Assembly: GCA_947623455.1 (NCBI GenBank)
Contig: OX392529.1
Coordinates: forward strand, 868,001-932,000
Direction of reading: 5' to 3'
From: Mimachlamys varia
Lineage: Eukaryota; Mollusca; Bivalvia; Pectinida; Pectinidae
Length of the DNA stretch: 64,000 nucleotides
Shown here: one piece after another, positions 34,239 through 45,713 of the stretch
How the letters are laid out: the number at the start of each line of letters is the position of its first letter
How positions within the stretch are numbered: position 1 is the first letter of the stretch
The notes under the pieces: model-generated
The model's database searches: none
Told to the model about the DNA's origin: nothing
What the model saw: only the letters and a program-made list of their open reading frames with translations
Translations under genes and position numbers: made by a program

Positions 34239-34267
34239 AATCCACGTCAACGGAAAAGGATAATCCG
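34239..34267 (+). CDS. Exon-like segment beta-1
   Basis: 29 bp between the acceptor CTGTTTCAG and the donor GTAGGT. Read as 2 bases + 9 codons it encodes STSTEKDNP. Two further copies (37,007 and 57,528) have the same length, sites and frame. The 2-base start fits the 1-base end of alpha exons. Confidence 0.45.
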
Positions 34268-34430
34268 GTAGGTTTGTTTCAGCAACACTGATTGTTGCAG
34301 TATCTTAAAAGGCACACTTATCAGTGACAAGGCTAATATTTGCAGGAAGATACTTTAAGGTCAGCTGCATATTGTATTGTGTTCAAAACATCCAATTTTG
34401 TTTGGGCTCATAGAAAAGGAAAGATTTAAC

Positions 34431-34489
34431 ATGGAGACCCTTGTAAAAGTAAAAGAGAATAAGACCAGGTGTTCGGAAGAGTAAGTGTC
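34431..34489 (+). pseudogene. Broken copy of the METLVKV block
   Basis: Begins like 57,721 (METLVKVKENKTRCS) but lacks one C in the TTCCGGAAG segment, so the frame closes at TAA. GAAGAGTAAGTG remains, a possible donor. Confidence 0.4.
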
Positions 34490-34524
34490 GTCTGCTTGGT
34501 TTGTCAAATCAATTTGCTGAAATT

Positions 34525-34879
34525 GGAGTCATGTTGGTCTAGTGGTAGGATGCCGGGATCATATGATCGAAGGGTTGAGAGTTCGAGTCCCGTTCACGGC
34601 ACTTGTGTTGTATCCTTGAGCAAGATACTTTACTCTGTTTGTTCCAGTCTACTCAGCTGTAAATGAGTATGTGGTTGGGTAGTACTAGAAATTGTAGAAT
34701 GTAAGCTGTGAGCGCCGAAATGGCAGCACCGGTTGTATGCTCCCCAGGGAGTTGATAACGATATTGGCTGGTTGCTAAGGCCCTATAACCACGGATAATA
34801 ATTTATGAACCGCTTTGAGGCGCCCTTTACGGTCGTGATAAAGCGGTATATAAGAACCTCGAATTATCATTATTATTAT
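34525..34879 (+). mobile_element. tRNA-derived SINE, 355 bp, with ATT tail
   Basis: The head has a pol III A box (TGGTCTAGTGGTAGGATG) and B box (GAGTTCGAGTCCC) in tRNA-like spacing, then a body with CCTTGAGCAAGATACTTTAC and CAGTCTACTCAGCTG. It ends with AAAGCGGTATATAAG and a TTATTATTATA tail. AAATT flanks both sides (34,520-34,524 and 34,880-34,884). The unoccupied site is at about 37,361-37,380 (TGCTGAAATTATGAATGTC). The body resembles the V/Meta-type SINE core known from bivalves (inference). Confidence 0.85.
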
Positions 34880-34908
34880 AAATTATAAATGTCTTACTTG
34901 GGTCATAT

Positions 34909-34929
34909 GTCAGGAACTAGCTCCCCCAG
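34909..34929 (+). pseudogene. Partial exon-like segment gamma
   Basis: The last part of gamma (TCAGGAACTAGCTCCCCCAG before GTACGT) with its acceptor and start lost. The donor context is identical to 42,569. Confidence 0.4.
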
Positions 34930-35282
34930 GTACGTCTACGTTAAACTTTCTCATCAATATTAATTATATTGCTGCATTATCTCAAATGAGATCTGTTGTT
35001 TATATTGGATAGTTTAACCACAGTTGCATGAGTTTCTGTCAGGAAATAATAAATATATATGCGTGAAATGAGAATCCCATTACAGTGTTATGGGCCGCGG
35101 CTCCACATATATAAACATTTTTTAAGTGCGAGCAAGCACTTATTGTTATTGGTCGGCTCTGTGTCCTCTTTCCGGTATATGTGCAAAAACCCACTGCGCA
35201 TATAATACCGGAAATGAAGGTAAGTGTGGCCTAGCTAACAATTCAAGCACAATTTAATTTTGTGCACTCATGCCATCAGAAA
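34930..35282. repeat. Duplicated non-coding block, partner of 42,569-42,918
   Basis: Nearly identical over about 350 bp (GTACGTCTACGTTAAACTTT to GCACTCATGCCATCAG). It contains a hairpin with CCGGTAT / ATACCGG arms (about 35,173-35,212), a GTGCGAGCAAGCAC hairpin and GCACAATTTAATTTTGTGC. Only a few substitutions separate the copies. Confidence 0.8.
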
Positions 35283-36915
35283 TAGAATATCGTACAATGT
35301 ATATATTTCAACTTTTTATTTGTGAAATTTCAACTTTCAAAACTTTATATTTCTTCAATTTTCAAGCTGTTAGATATAATTTTTCATTGAAAATATATTT
35401 AAAATCTCATTTTTTTCTTCAAAATATGATTTGAAATTGATAAAAAAAAAACACTTTTCATGTTTTAAGGTTTTGTAACATTGTTTAAGTGACAACCATG
35501 CAAAAACAGTTAAAATTATAGATACCAGTGCCTTGTATGCTCCCTTTAATACTTCAGGCAGCCTTCCACTAAACTGTACCCCCAGGACACCCTTGACCAC
35601 TTGACAACTAATTACCTGCTAAGTACTTAATTATCCCCCAGTGAGTCGATACTGATGTGATCTTTAAATAGTGTTCTTTCCGACGGTCAAAAGTTAGACA
35701 GGCTGTGATTTCATTTAAAAAAGTTATACTTGATTTTAAGTAGAAATTTCTTTCAATGATTGGAAATTTAATTTTAATTAAAAGTAATGCCCCCAGACCT
35801 ACAAATGAAATGTGGTCACAATAAAACTTTGGAAAACAAAAGCCTGTTGACTGCTTTTTATCATGGTAAAGTTGTTGGAAGTACTCGGTCATCGCTGTTT
35901 TATCAATAGCACTGTTTGTATGATGACCCTATACATTTGTTGGAAATTGGCTCCAGAGTGGGGGTAGGGGTAGGAAAATGACTCTAAGTTGTCCATATTT
36001 TGAGAAAACAATATAAAATTTGGGTTTCAACTTTGTCTTTAATATACAATACCAGATACAAAGTCAAAAATTGAAATTAAAAAATGACACCTATATACAT
36101 GTATGGCCTCAGACCACAATAAAACTTCCGGGTCGTTGTACACGAATGTAGTGCATAAGGACTTTTCAGGTGGGTTACTAAATAATTTTTCCTGAATGAC
36201 CTATGACAGATATGCACAGTTTCTTTACATAGAAATGTTCAACAATATCTATTCTAGTGATTAATTTTTGTTTGACACCGATATCAAGTTTGGTTTTGCA
36301 GCAGGACACAGTGAGTGATGAGGCTTGCGCATTGATATTTTAGGATTTTTTGTATTTTTCCCTGTAAATGAAGGGTGTGACATTCAAATAAAAATATCTT
36401 TCTAAAGGTATGACTTAAACAAATACTGGCAAATAAACACTTTTTAAAATAAAATAATGTAATTTTCATACCAGTCATGAGGACGGCGGTCAAAACGGAA
36501 CAACGAAACCGAATTTCTATTAGATACTACACGAACATTTCTGGCCATGTTGGATATCGCTAATATGAAAAAAAAATGATAGAAATTATGACATTTGGGG
36601 GAAATTGGTAGCATTATGTAGACAAAAACATATTGCCAAAAAGATCAATAAACAAAGATATTCATTGAAATTTGTTTTCAAGTGTTTACAGCATACATAC
36701 AACAGGAATATTGATAGGAACTTAGGAAGTTACTCGTTTCTTGCATTCCACAAGCATGAATTTCAGTGTTTAATTCCAGCTGCAAAGCCATCATAATGTA
36801 AAATTACGTGTTTCTTTTAGTATTATTATTTACAGACATGTAAATAAATTCATTGAATCAGTTGAAATATCATCATTATTTTTTAAGGTCACATTCTAGA
36901 AAAAAATGAATTACT
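35283..36915. other. Non-coding stretch, nothing recognised
   Basis: AT-rich with only short frames on either strand, none showing domain-like sequence. Probably intronic if the alpha-gamma exons form a gene. Confidence 0.45.
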
Positions 36916-36923
36916 TAAGAATC

Positions 36924-36941
36924 AAATGGGTGGGCTAAAAA
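36924..36941 (+). mobile_element. Remnant 3' end of a family ii element
   Basis: GGGTGGGCTAAAAATGTAAC repeats the junction seen at 34,162-34,178. The rest of the element is gone. Confidence 0.5.
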
Positions 36942-37006
36942 TGTAACAAATGCGCAGGAAAACAATGTCCATGTTATCAATAAGCAAATCATTTTCACTG
37001 TTTCAG

Positions 37007-37035
37007 ATTCCAATTCAACAGAAGAGAATGATTTG
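37007..37035 (+). CDS. Exon-like segment beta-2
   Basis: 29 bp, acceptor CTGTTTCAG, donor GTAGGT. Encodes SNSTEENDL, against STSTEKDNP in beta-1. Confidence 0.45.
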
Positions 37036-37278
37036 GTAGGTTTGTTGCAGTAATACTGATTGTTGTAATTTCTGACAATTTTTAGCCACATTATATATAA
37101 GGGAAGGTTCATGCCATTCGCTAGTCTGCATTACCCAATTGAATGCTCAACCGATAGAGGGGTTAACATTTGACCACTACTTTGATTTCTTTTATCATAT
37201 CTATACATGTATTCATTATATTATATATGGCAAAATCCATTACACTAGAGGCAAATTATGAATAAAGGAATGATGTAT

Positions 37279-37374
37279 ATGGATAAACTTGTCAAGGTAC
37301 AAGAGAACAGCTTCATCGACGACACCTGCCATGTAAATCTTGGTCACATCCAAATTAACTTGCTGAAATTATGA
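37279..37374 (+). pseudogene. Internally deleted copy of the METLVKV block
   Basis: Reads MDKLVKVQEN and then jumps to SFIDDTCHVNLG; about 36 bp of the middle is missing compared with 57,721. The frame stays open for 31 codons. Confidence 0.3.
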
Positions 37375-37720
37375 ATGTCTTACTTGGGTCATATAATGTA
37401 TATGTAACGTCAAAAATAAAGCTCAGATTTGGTGTCCAAGTTAGCAAAGCAAAGAGGGAAATCCTCTAGTTTTAGAACATTATATGCTAAATGTGTAGGT
37501 CAAAGGTCATTGCTATAGTATTATATATATTTATCTGTCAAGATGCTTTCTTGGTATGCAAGTTTGAGGATCAGCTGTTCCGTTGTCTTTGTTCAGAGCC
37601 TACATTCAGGAGTGATGAGGTCAGATTTCGTATATATTGGACTGTTTTGGGAGTTTGCATTTACATGTATTTTTTTGTCTGCCACAGAAAAGAGACATAA
37701 TTATGTTTTTCAATCTCTAG

Positions 37721-37763
37721 ATACCGCCAACACCGCCACCAAATCAGGAACTAGCTCCCCCAG
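37721..37763 (+). CDS. Exon-like segment gamma-1 (proline-rich)
   Basis: 43 bp between CAATCTCTAG and the donor GTACGG. It starts in phase 0 and leaves one base: IPPTPPPNQELAPP then G. Gamma-2 (42,526) has exactly the same length and sites and encodes MPTTPSSNLELAPP. A possible further 33-bp in-phase segment sits upstream (37,602-37,634, SLHSGVMRSDF), also present at about 42,412. Confidence 0.5.
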
Positions 37764-37774
37764 GTACGGTTAAA

Positions 37775-38036
37775 AGCTTTCAGCGACTTCTTCTTATAAA
37801 CCCAAATGCCTAGAGACATGATATTTGGCTAGTAGCATTCTGGGATGAAGCGAAACAAAATTTGAAAATGAAAATGATGTTGTCTTATAAGGTCACAGGG
37901 GTAAAATATGTTTAAATCTTAACATGTTCATCTAAATGTCTTACAGTAAAAATTTTGGGGGACTTTAGGGTTACACTATAATATAAGTCAGAGATTGATA
38001 CCAGGTGAGCGATGCAGGCCCATTGGGCCTCTTGTT
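37775..38036 (-). mobile_element. 5' end of a family ii composite element, minus orientation
   Basis: On the minus strand it begins AACAAGAGGCCCAATGGGCC, GCTCACCTGGTATCAATC, then the ACTTATATTATAGTG segment and part of one 145-bp unit. It defines the family ii 5' end: palindrome, then a CACCTGG segment that is the inverse of the 3' CCAGGTGGG. Confidence 0.7.
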
Positions 38037-39055
38037 ATGTTGGGACTTAAATATTATCGGCAAAGCGGGAAAGGCGAGACATATAATTACGCGTAATTCT
38101 TGTTTCAGTTATGCACTTAATGTTATTATTGTATTACTGCCCCTTTGACCTTAATCATAGAAACCGGCCGATCAGAGTGGTGGTGCAAAGTCTGACACAG
38201 TGAACGCGGGGAACTTGTTACAGTCAGTTTGCATTTAAAAAGAAAACATGTCCAAGCATCCGAGTAACGCCTCCTCCAGTGCTTCCAGTAATTTTGATTT
38301 AAAAAATGATTTTCAAATTTACTTCACTGAGTACTAGTGTGATTTCAAAAATATGTGATATTTTGCCGTTTTCGAAAAACACAAGACATTCGTTACTGTG
38401 TTGACTTCATTAGTGTTGTTAATTTGACAACAGTTGGTAAAGTTCAGAATGCTGCAAATAGGAATTTAAAATTCATATTGTATACCGTTTTTTACCCAAT
38501 AAACGCCAAGGCCACTTAAAAAAAAAATAGAAATAAAGAGAAGCGCTTATTGGCACCATTTTATGTGTAAAATCAGTGAAAAATAATGGCTACTTACGGT
38601 TTTTCTAGAGAATATCTTAAACAGTCTTCATTGATAAATAGGTGAGTCAAATAGGCATCATGTAAGGGAGTGTGATATTCTAATGTCTTCAAAAAGGGGG
38701 AGATGCACTTAGAAGGACATGGTGATGCCTATTAGATCGAATATACGGTACAACTTATATGCAGAAATCTGATATAATGATAAGAGACCTATATACCGTA
38801 TAGCATGTCTAAACTGGACATCAATGGAACTAAATTCTTTGGCCGGCGTACACGGTGCCAATATTGTGAATTTATAGAGTTTGGAAATCCGAAAGATACA
38901 ACACTGAATATTCAATAAGTAACAAAAATATGAAAATGTGTTTAAAGGAAAATGCCAATCGTCTTGCGTTTCCTGACATTGAATTCTTAATAATTGAAGG
39001 TCTCTGAAGCGTTTTTTTGGATTATCGTACGATGAAAAAAAAATTGTTCGATTAT
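38037..39055. other. Non-coding stretch, nothing recognised
   Basis: No supported frame or repeat. The longest minus-strand frame (38,709-39,059) has no recognisable domain and low-complexity neighbours. Confidence 0.4.
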
Positions 39056-39178
39056 ACAAGTTGTATTCTTTGAATTAGACGACAACTGCCCAATGTGGGT
39101 TTCAAACTCGCAACCCAGAGGTTGAGGGCTAGTGGCAGAATGTCGGGACACCTACACCGCTCGGCAACCACGGCCCCA
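39056..39178 (-). mobile_element. tRNA-derived SINE head, minus orientation
   Basis: The minus strand begins GGGGCCGTGGTTGCCGAGCG (A-box region), passes through CTCAACCTCTGGGTTGCGAG, and has a degenerate B box GAGTTTGAAACCC. It is a Leu/Ser-type tRNA-like head with no proper acceptor stem or anticodon fold, so it is a SINE or tRNA pseudogene rather than a tRNA gene. Confidence 0.6.
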
Positions 39179-40940
39179 TTAGTTATAAAATTATTCATCT
39201 GAAACGCATTTTCTTCGTATAAAAGTAATCGACGTAAAGTTACATATGTCAAACGACACTTGGGGTGAAATTATGCACGAGCTGGCAAAATATGAATATG
39301 ATGGCAAAGTACAGCTGTAGTCGATAATTTGATCCCGTCGATTATTGGATACTGTACCATAGATATAAGGTTGGAAATCAGGCTATTGCACCGAATTTAA
39401 ACATCTAGTTTTTGGAAAGATACTTGTTTATATTAACAAAATGATTGCATTCAATTATATGTTCATTGCACACAATTTAAGTGTTGAATAACTTATTATT
39501 AACAAATTAGCATGGCTTAATAGGCTACCAAATACATAAAATTGAGAAATATGTAAAGAAAAAATTAGCAATTTATCCTCAACTTTGCAAGCTTAAAACA
39601 AAATTTCCCAAACTTTTTTTTATTGAATATTATAGTCCATTACCTGTATAATTCTCAGATATTAATGTGAAAATCACACGTGTTTGCTGTTTTGAGAAAA
39701 AATAGTCTAAAGTTGCAGGGTTCACCCTAGACCTTGGGCACAATGAGAGAAAAAATCTCCCTTACCTAATTTCAGTGAGATTTTTCATATATGGATGGGA
39801 TTTTTGGTATTATGACACGTAATTTAGTATGAATTGATAGGAATGCTATAAGTTCATAACAATTAAATTTATTAAGTTAATTTATAAATAACACAAGGTA
39901 CAGTAATTATATTTTATTTCCTGGAGAAAATCGTCCTTGTTTGTGATTTTAACTCTGTCATATACAGGCCTAATTAAAGTTAAAATTCCTCCAAAATCAA
40001 TCATTCCTAATATAACATTAAACTTGCTACTAAACATCAATAGCATTGACATCGTCACGGATACAGTCAGTACCGTTGGCCTATTGGCCCCAGCACCGGT
40101 GGAGTCATTTCCTCTCTCAACCATCTACTTGTTTTCCATGGATTCATCATTGGTTAACGTTAATTTAATGAACTTAGACATCCCTGGCTGTCAGATCAAC
40201 TTTCAATACTGTTTCTGGAGCCATTAACTACTTACATTTCCCCCCAATCGCAACCTGTCACAAATTTACAGACACCTGCACCTTTGTGTTTGCGTGGTGG
40301 CTTTGTGATCTAAACGTTTGAATTGCAAGTGATTGAGAAACAAGCGTCATTGAGACTATGACTGGTACACACTATCATTAGGATTTGCAGAAAGGAATAC
40401 TTCTGGAACTACGATCGGTATTATTGATCGATGTAGATATCCACTATACCTGAATTTTGACATGCGCGATTCTTTCTCGCTTTAGAACGGACTTTAATGC
40501 GATTTATCTGAAAATACAGCGAGAATCTCGCGAAATCGCGGCCAAAAGTGAACCCTGAAGTTGTATGAAATTCACATAAATGATTAAAGGCGTAACCATG
40601 GAAACGGTTGCCATGGATACGTCATCATAGGGTTATGGCACCCAAACCATGTCAACATCTTCATTTAGGGAAAATTGTGTAGTTTCAAGTAAATAATCAA
40701 AATAATAAAGTAATTGTATTGTATGTTAATTATGCAAGTATCAAACTTGCCATTTTCACTTTGTAACAGTGGTAAAGAGGCGCCCCTTTTGGGGGTATAC
40801 TAAAAATGGGGCCTAGAAGGGCGTCCCTTTTCAAATCAAATTTTTTCTTTTGTCATTGCTCTTAAAAAATCCCCCTTTTTGTATAAAAACTTAATTGGAG
40901 TTATTTCTAGACCACTCACTTATCCGCTTTTGCATGATTC
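39179..40940. other. Non-coding stretch, nothing recognised
   Basis: The plus-strand frame at 39,937-40,227 (96 codons) has no recognisable domain and its opposite strand is equally open. No repeat seen elsewhere in the window was noticed here. Confidence 0.4.
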
Positions 40941-40949
40941 TTCGGTGGA

Positions 40950-41215
40950 ACTGTACTTAAACGACTTCTTCTAAAATACCAAAAGCCCTAGAAGCATGGT
41001 ATTTGGCTGAAATGTTTCTTGGATGAAGCCCGACAAAGTTTGCGAAAAGAAATGACCTTGACCGATATTCCAGGTCACAGGAGTTAAATCTTTTAAAACC
41101 TTCAAACAACTTCTTCTGAAATACCAAAAGCCCTAGAAGCATGATATTTGGCTGAAATGTTCCTTGGATGAAGCCCTACAAAGTTTGCGAAAAGAAATGA
41201 AAAGAAGTGTTTTAA
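40950..41215 (-). repeat. About two 145-bp units, minus orientation
   Basis: On the minus strand: CTTGGATGAAG / CATGATATTTGGCTGAA cores and one everted GACCTTGACCGATATTCC-AGGTCA pair. A fragment of a family ii element. Confidence 0.85.
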
Positions 41216-41358
41216 ATTTACTGTTACTTTAATAATGTTCAAAATTAAGCTGTAGGCTTAAATTGGAGACAAGGGTTTTAAATTTGAAATGTTATAACAA
41301 GACTAAAAATTCTTCAAATATATTTTAAATTATGATACATAACTGAATTCCATTGCAG

Positions 41359-41444
41359 CATTAACTCAACCATAGAAGAAGAAGCGACAATTTTGGTCGA
41401 AGACACGATCCTCGAAGCCAATGATGAAAAGGAGAGAGAGACAG
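41359..41444 (+). CDS. Exon-like segment alpha-3 (acidic)
   Basis: 86 bp between the acceptor CCATTGCAG and the donor GTGAGA, phase 1 base + codons + 1 base. Encodes INSTIEEEATILVEDTILEA then NDEKERET. It is the longest alpha segment. The following ~550 bp match those after alpha-4, with few differences, so intron and exon were duplicated together. Confidence 0.5.
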
Positions 41445-42023
41445 GTGAGAAAAGACAGAACACAACCTGACCAGGTAAAAGTAATGTGACCTCGGTCTAG
41501 CCACTGGGGTGGACAGCGTTTTTATTTGACATCTCCCATTTTGTGTTTTGGTGTGCATACATGATATCGCAGGGACTAAGCATATTTATATGTTGATGTT
41601 TTCACATATTGAAACTAGATCGAATCTAATATCATTAGAAAAAACACAAGATGGGATGGAGCTAGGAGTCAACTGTGAAGGTCAGTTGAGTAGAAATGTA
41701 TCACTATTGTTACGGCCCGCATCAAAACTATTTTCAAAGTTCTCGTCATTCTGTCCCAAAACTTTTGAGGAATATCTTGGTAACATTTAACAAGTTTTCA
41801 GTCTGTTCAGAATGTTCAACTAAGATGAATACAAAGAAATACAAATTACTACAAAAAGACATTTGAATGACACTTTGACTTATTGCAACAATATACACAT
41901 GAAGAAAGTGACAAGTCCAAAGTTTTTAGCAGAGATATATGTAAATGAAATTACACAAACCCTAGGTAGCCCAACATCAATACTGTAACCTCTTGACAGT
42001 CTTTTTTTTCAAAAATAACATCA

Positions 42024-42300
42024 GAACAAGAGGCCCTGAGGGCCTGTATTGCTCACTTGGATACATTGGTATCTAGGTAATCATGGTAAAATATTTTGCA
42101 AAAAGATCCCATGGACAGGGACATACCTGAAGACAAATCCTTGAGGCATATCTGTATCAATTAAAGTTTGGTTAATGGGTGATTTTCTCAACTGTTTTCA
42201 AGTTGAACTTAGAAATTGGGTCCCTAAGGGCTGTGACCAGACCCTGACATCAATACTAAAATCAGGATAGCATTTGTCTCTTTATGCCCAGCAATTGTAT
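42024..42300 (+). mobile_element. 5' end of a composite element with CCCTGAGGG palindrome
   Basis: Starts ACAAGAGGCCCTGAGGGCCT then TTGCTCACTTGGATACATTG. It sits where cassette 1 carries the element starting at 26,499, and is truncated before about 42,300. Confidence 0.6.
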
Positions 42301-42525
42301 AGTATTTGGTTAGGAAGTCTAAAACTATAGTATTATACAAATGTATCTGTCAGGATGCTTTCTTGGTATGCAAGTTTAAGTAATGCTGTTCCATTGTCTT
42401 TGTTCAGATCCTACATTCAGGAGTGATGAGGTCAGATTTCGTATATATGGGACTGCTTTGGGAGTTTGTATTTATTTTTTCGTCTGCCACAGAAAAGAGA
42501 CATAATTATGTTTTTCACTCTCTAG

Positions 42526-42568
42526 ATGCCGACAACACCGTCATCAAATCTTGAATTAGCTCCCCCAG
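42526..42568 (+). CDS. Exon-like segment gamma-2 (proline-rich)
   Basis: 43 bp, acceptor CACTCTCTAG, donor GTACGT. Encodes MPTTPSSNLELAPP and leaves G. Same phase and length as gamma-1. Confidence 0.5.
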
Positions 42569-42918
42569 GTACGTCTACGTTAAACTTTCTCATCAATATT
42601 AATTATATTGCTGCATTATCTCAAATGAGATCTGTTGTTTATATTGGATAGTTTAACCACAGTTGCATGAGTTTCTGTCAGGAAATAATAAATATATATG
42701 CGTGAAATGAGAATCCCATTACAGTGTTATGGGTCGCGGCTCCATATATATAAACATTTTTTAAGTGCGAGGAAGCACTTATTGTTATTGGTCGGCTCTG
42801 TGTCCTCTTTCCGGTATATGTGCAAAAACCCACTGCGCATATAATACCGGAAATGAAGGTAAGTGTGGCCTAGCTAACGTTTCAAGCACAATTTAATTTT
42901 GTGCACTCATGCCATCAG
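42569..42918. repeat. Duplicated non-coding block, partner of 34,930-35,282
   Basis: Starts at the gamma-2 donor and ends at GCCATCAG. Same hairpins as the partner copy. Immediately after it a second short gamma-like end (42,919-42,939, before GTACGT) occurs, so a block-sized duplication carried the donor twice. Confidence 0.8.
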
Positions 42919-43079
42919 TGTTGGAATCAGTTCCCCCAGGTACGTCTACGTTATGCTTTCTATTAATATTAATTATATTGCTGCATTATCCCGAATGAGA
43001 TTTGGTGTTTGTATTGGAAGAGGTTGATGGATAAAAAACAATTCAGACTGTGATAAAAGTGACTATTACACCATATGGT

Positions 43080-43320
43080 ATTAAAATGATACCTTAAAAG
43101 AGACATGATATTTAGCTGGTAGTTTTCTTGGAAGAAACCAAACAAACTTTCCTAATGAAAATGACCTTGTCTTACTTTTAAGGTGACAGGGGTAAAAGAT
43201 GTTTAAATCTTAACATGTTCTTCTTAATGTCTGACACTAATATATTTTAGGCAACTTTAGGGTTACAAGTAAGAGATCGATACCAGGAAAGCGATGCAGG
43301 CCCATTTGGCCTCTTGTTTC
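43080..43320 (-). mobile_element. 5' end of a family ii element, minus orientation
   Basis: The minus strand starts AACAAGAGGCCAAATGGGCC, GCATCGCTTTCCTGGTATCG, then ACCCTAAAGTTGCC. A diverged partner of 37,775-38,036. Confidence 0.65.
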
Positions 43321-43384
43321 ACTGGCCGAAATAAAATAAGAGAATACCGAAGCGTCAACATAATCATAATCCAAACTCATTTAC

Positions 43385-43495
43385 ATGGAGACCCTTGCAA
43401 AAGTACAGGAGAATAAGACCAGATGTTCCGGAAGATTAAGCGTCTTCTGCTTCATCGACGACACCCGCCATGTAACCATTTTTATGGACAACTAA
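43385..43495 (+). CDS. METLAKV block, 36-codon frame
   Basis: Reads METLAKVQENKTRCSGRLSV then FCFIDDTRHV. Against 57,721 most differences in the shared ~90 bp are third-position silent or conservative. It may be an exon or a small gene; no domain recognised. Confidence 0.3.
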   Translation: METLAKVQENKTRCSGRLSVFCFIDDTRHVTIFMDN

Positions 43496-45240
43496 TTGCC
43501 GCACATAAAAACATTGTGATTTTCTAAGCACTATGAAAAATATTTAAACAAGAAATCATGGCACATTTTCCTAGTTTCATGGCATTTTCGTGGTAATTTC
43601 ATGGGCTTTTTTCATAAAATATCCTTCCAGAAGTGTAACTTTAGAAAGGATTGATGATACAGAGAGGGATTGAGTTTGGGGTTGAAAGGTCAACTATGAA
43701 GCTCACTGTTGCAAAAAATATATTTTTTGTCAATTCCAGATGATAACTATAGATAGGTTTGATAGATTTAGTTAAAACTCTTTACAATGTATGCTTATGA
43801 GATAATACAGAATGGGATTGAGTTCGGGTTGGACAGGTCAACGACGAAGATCATTGTTACTTAAAACACACTTTTGACGTTATATTGCGGCTTCCAGATG
43901 ATAACTTGTGATAGAGCTGATCGATTATATTGAAACCGGACGGAATCTAATATTATTAGAAAAAAATACAAAGATGGGGTGGAGCTAGGGGACATTAATA
44001 ACCATCACTTTACAGCACCATGCTATTGACTATACAACTCACCACGCCGGTCACTGTGTGGAAGCTGTTTATGTTGTTACATCACCACGTGTTTACCTGT
44101 CTGTGCGTGTTCGGTGTTTAATTGCACATTAGTTGACTAATGGTGAACCTGATATTCAATATTTGTGCTATATGATGTAGTATATTTGTAAATGATCTAT
44201 TTCACAAAAAGAAAACCTCGTAGTCTGTACTTTTAACAATTTTTCTGATGGCTATTTTTTGAGAAGTACTGACTTGATCCTTGGTTAAAGCTGACAATGC
44301 AAGTTATAAAGCTTTATTGTTGAGATAAAAAAATCCTAACCGGTAACTAAGGAGAGGCAGACATTTTAGTTTTTGCCTTGCTTGGAAACGAGAGTCGGCC
44401 TCCCTGGGTATAAAAGGCACTCAGCCTGTCAAACCGGTTTTTACATGAACACTGGCCGTGCAAAGTGCAACACACCTGCGGACACAACAGGTGACACTGG
44501 AGTTACAAAACTGGAATGACAAACACACACTTACCTTGAAGTTGAAGTTACATGAAGATGGCCACTCTCTCAGCCACCATCATAAATCGTGTGCCAAAGC
44601 AAAATGGAAAAAAAATAAAACTGAAAACACCCTAACTGTCCCTTTACCTATGTATACGTAATGGACATCAACATGTTGATTTTACTTTCGGAAGCAGAGC
44701 GAAACATTCCGAACAGAATATGTACTCGCTTGTAATGAAAATGTAGTGTAACACGCGAGCATAGTCTTGATTATGTAAAACACGTGCACGAACACATGCG
44801 AGTGAGGGGAACTTATTTTGACGAAAATAAATGGATGTTATAGCAATGTTTATCACACAGGAACTGATTACTCGTAGCGACATGATGTTCCAATTGAATA
44901 CTAAGGTAGATTTATCAGTTGTCATTCATGTACTTATTTTTTATTCGCACGAGTTTTGGTGTAATCTAATGTGTTTTTTTTCTTAATTTTGCTCATATTG
45001 TATAATATCGTTATAATAACAACTTCTATATCCATGTCAACGTTCTTCAGATACTGATCGAAAATATCGTAAACAAATCAGAAAGTATGTGTTGGCTAGC
45101 AATATAGGTCTATAGAAGTGTCGCCGTGCGGTTTCATCACGACAATGAGAACCGGTTTGACGGCCTGGGTGCCTTTATACCCAAGGAAGTAATTTTATTC
45201 AATTACTGCGATAATCTGTTAAACTGTTTAATTTACATTT
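43496..45240. other. Non-coding stretch; holds the empty site for the 45,714 element
   Basis: No gene recognised. 44,190-44,290 (ATTTCACAAAAAG..CTGTACTT..GATCCTTGG) is a paralogue of the two flanks of the element at 45,714-46,680. 45,200-45,245 (TTCAATTACTGCGATAATCT) is a paralogue of 46,760-46,797. Confidence 0.5.
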
Positions 45241-45244
45241 TCAG

Positions 45245-45305
45245 GAAAAGCAATGTGCATGGCTGAGAAATTCTTCAGGATTCATAGTGGAGAGGAATTA
45301 AGATC
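45245..45305 (+). CDS. Exon-like segment epsilon-1 (zinc-finger-like remnant)
   Basis: 61 bp between the acceptor ATTTTCAG and the donor GTAAGC. Read as 2 bases + 19 codons + 2 bases it encodes KAMCMAEKFFRIHSGEELR. The 2-base start completes Gly with the G left by gamma, and the 2-base end (TC) completes Ser with the first base of alpha. It aligns with epsilon-2 (KAIC..VADYLRKIHGWDATR) but lacks the second Cys of the CxxC. Confidence 0.5.
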
Positions 45306-45713
45306 GTAAGCATATCTATTTCAAACACATCAGTGAGATTGATTGCATATTTTAGGAAGTCCTCTGAACGATAGGTATTGCTTTTAGTTACTTGGGAGTT
45401 CCGAATTATGCTACTTTCGTTACATAGGTCTATCAACATTTCCGATGTACTCATGCGGGGCTAATTTACAATAGAGTGTAAACATTTTTACCGTGAGTAT
45501 TTAATGGATGCTGATTTCAGAATAAAAATAAACAACACAAAACAGTATATGTTACTTGTCCCGTCAGACAAGCATATTTATCGCTTCACTTGTTTGACAG
45601 CAATTTTGTCTGGTACCGGACAAGCGGACGAGGGTTAAAGTCGACCCCTGTGTCCTATGAACTTGATGAAAATCAGTCCACAAGTAATATTTGTAAATCA
45701 TATATTTCACAAA

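Noticed and set aside
34525..34620. Functional tRNA gene
   Set aside because: A and B boxes are present but the acceptor stem does not pair and a SINE body with tail and target duplication follows.
39056..39178. tRNA-Leu or tRNA-Ser gene on the minus strand
   Set aside because: tRNA-like head only; B box degenerate and no proper cloverleaf.
39937..40227. 96-codon plus-strand frame
   Set aside because: No recognisable domain, comparable open frame on the opposite strand, and no splice or copy support.
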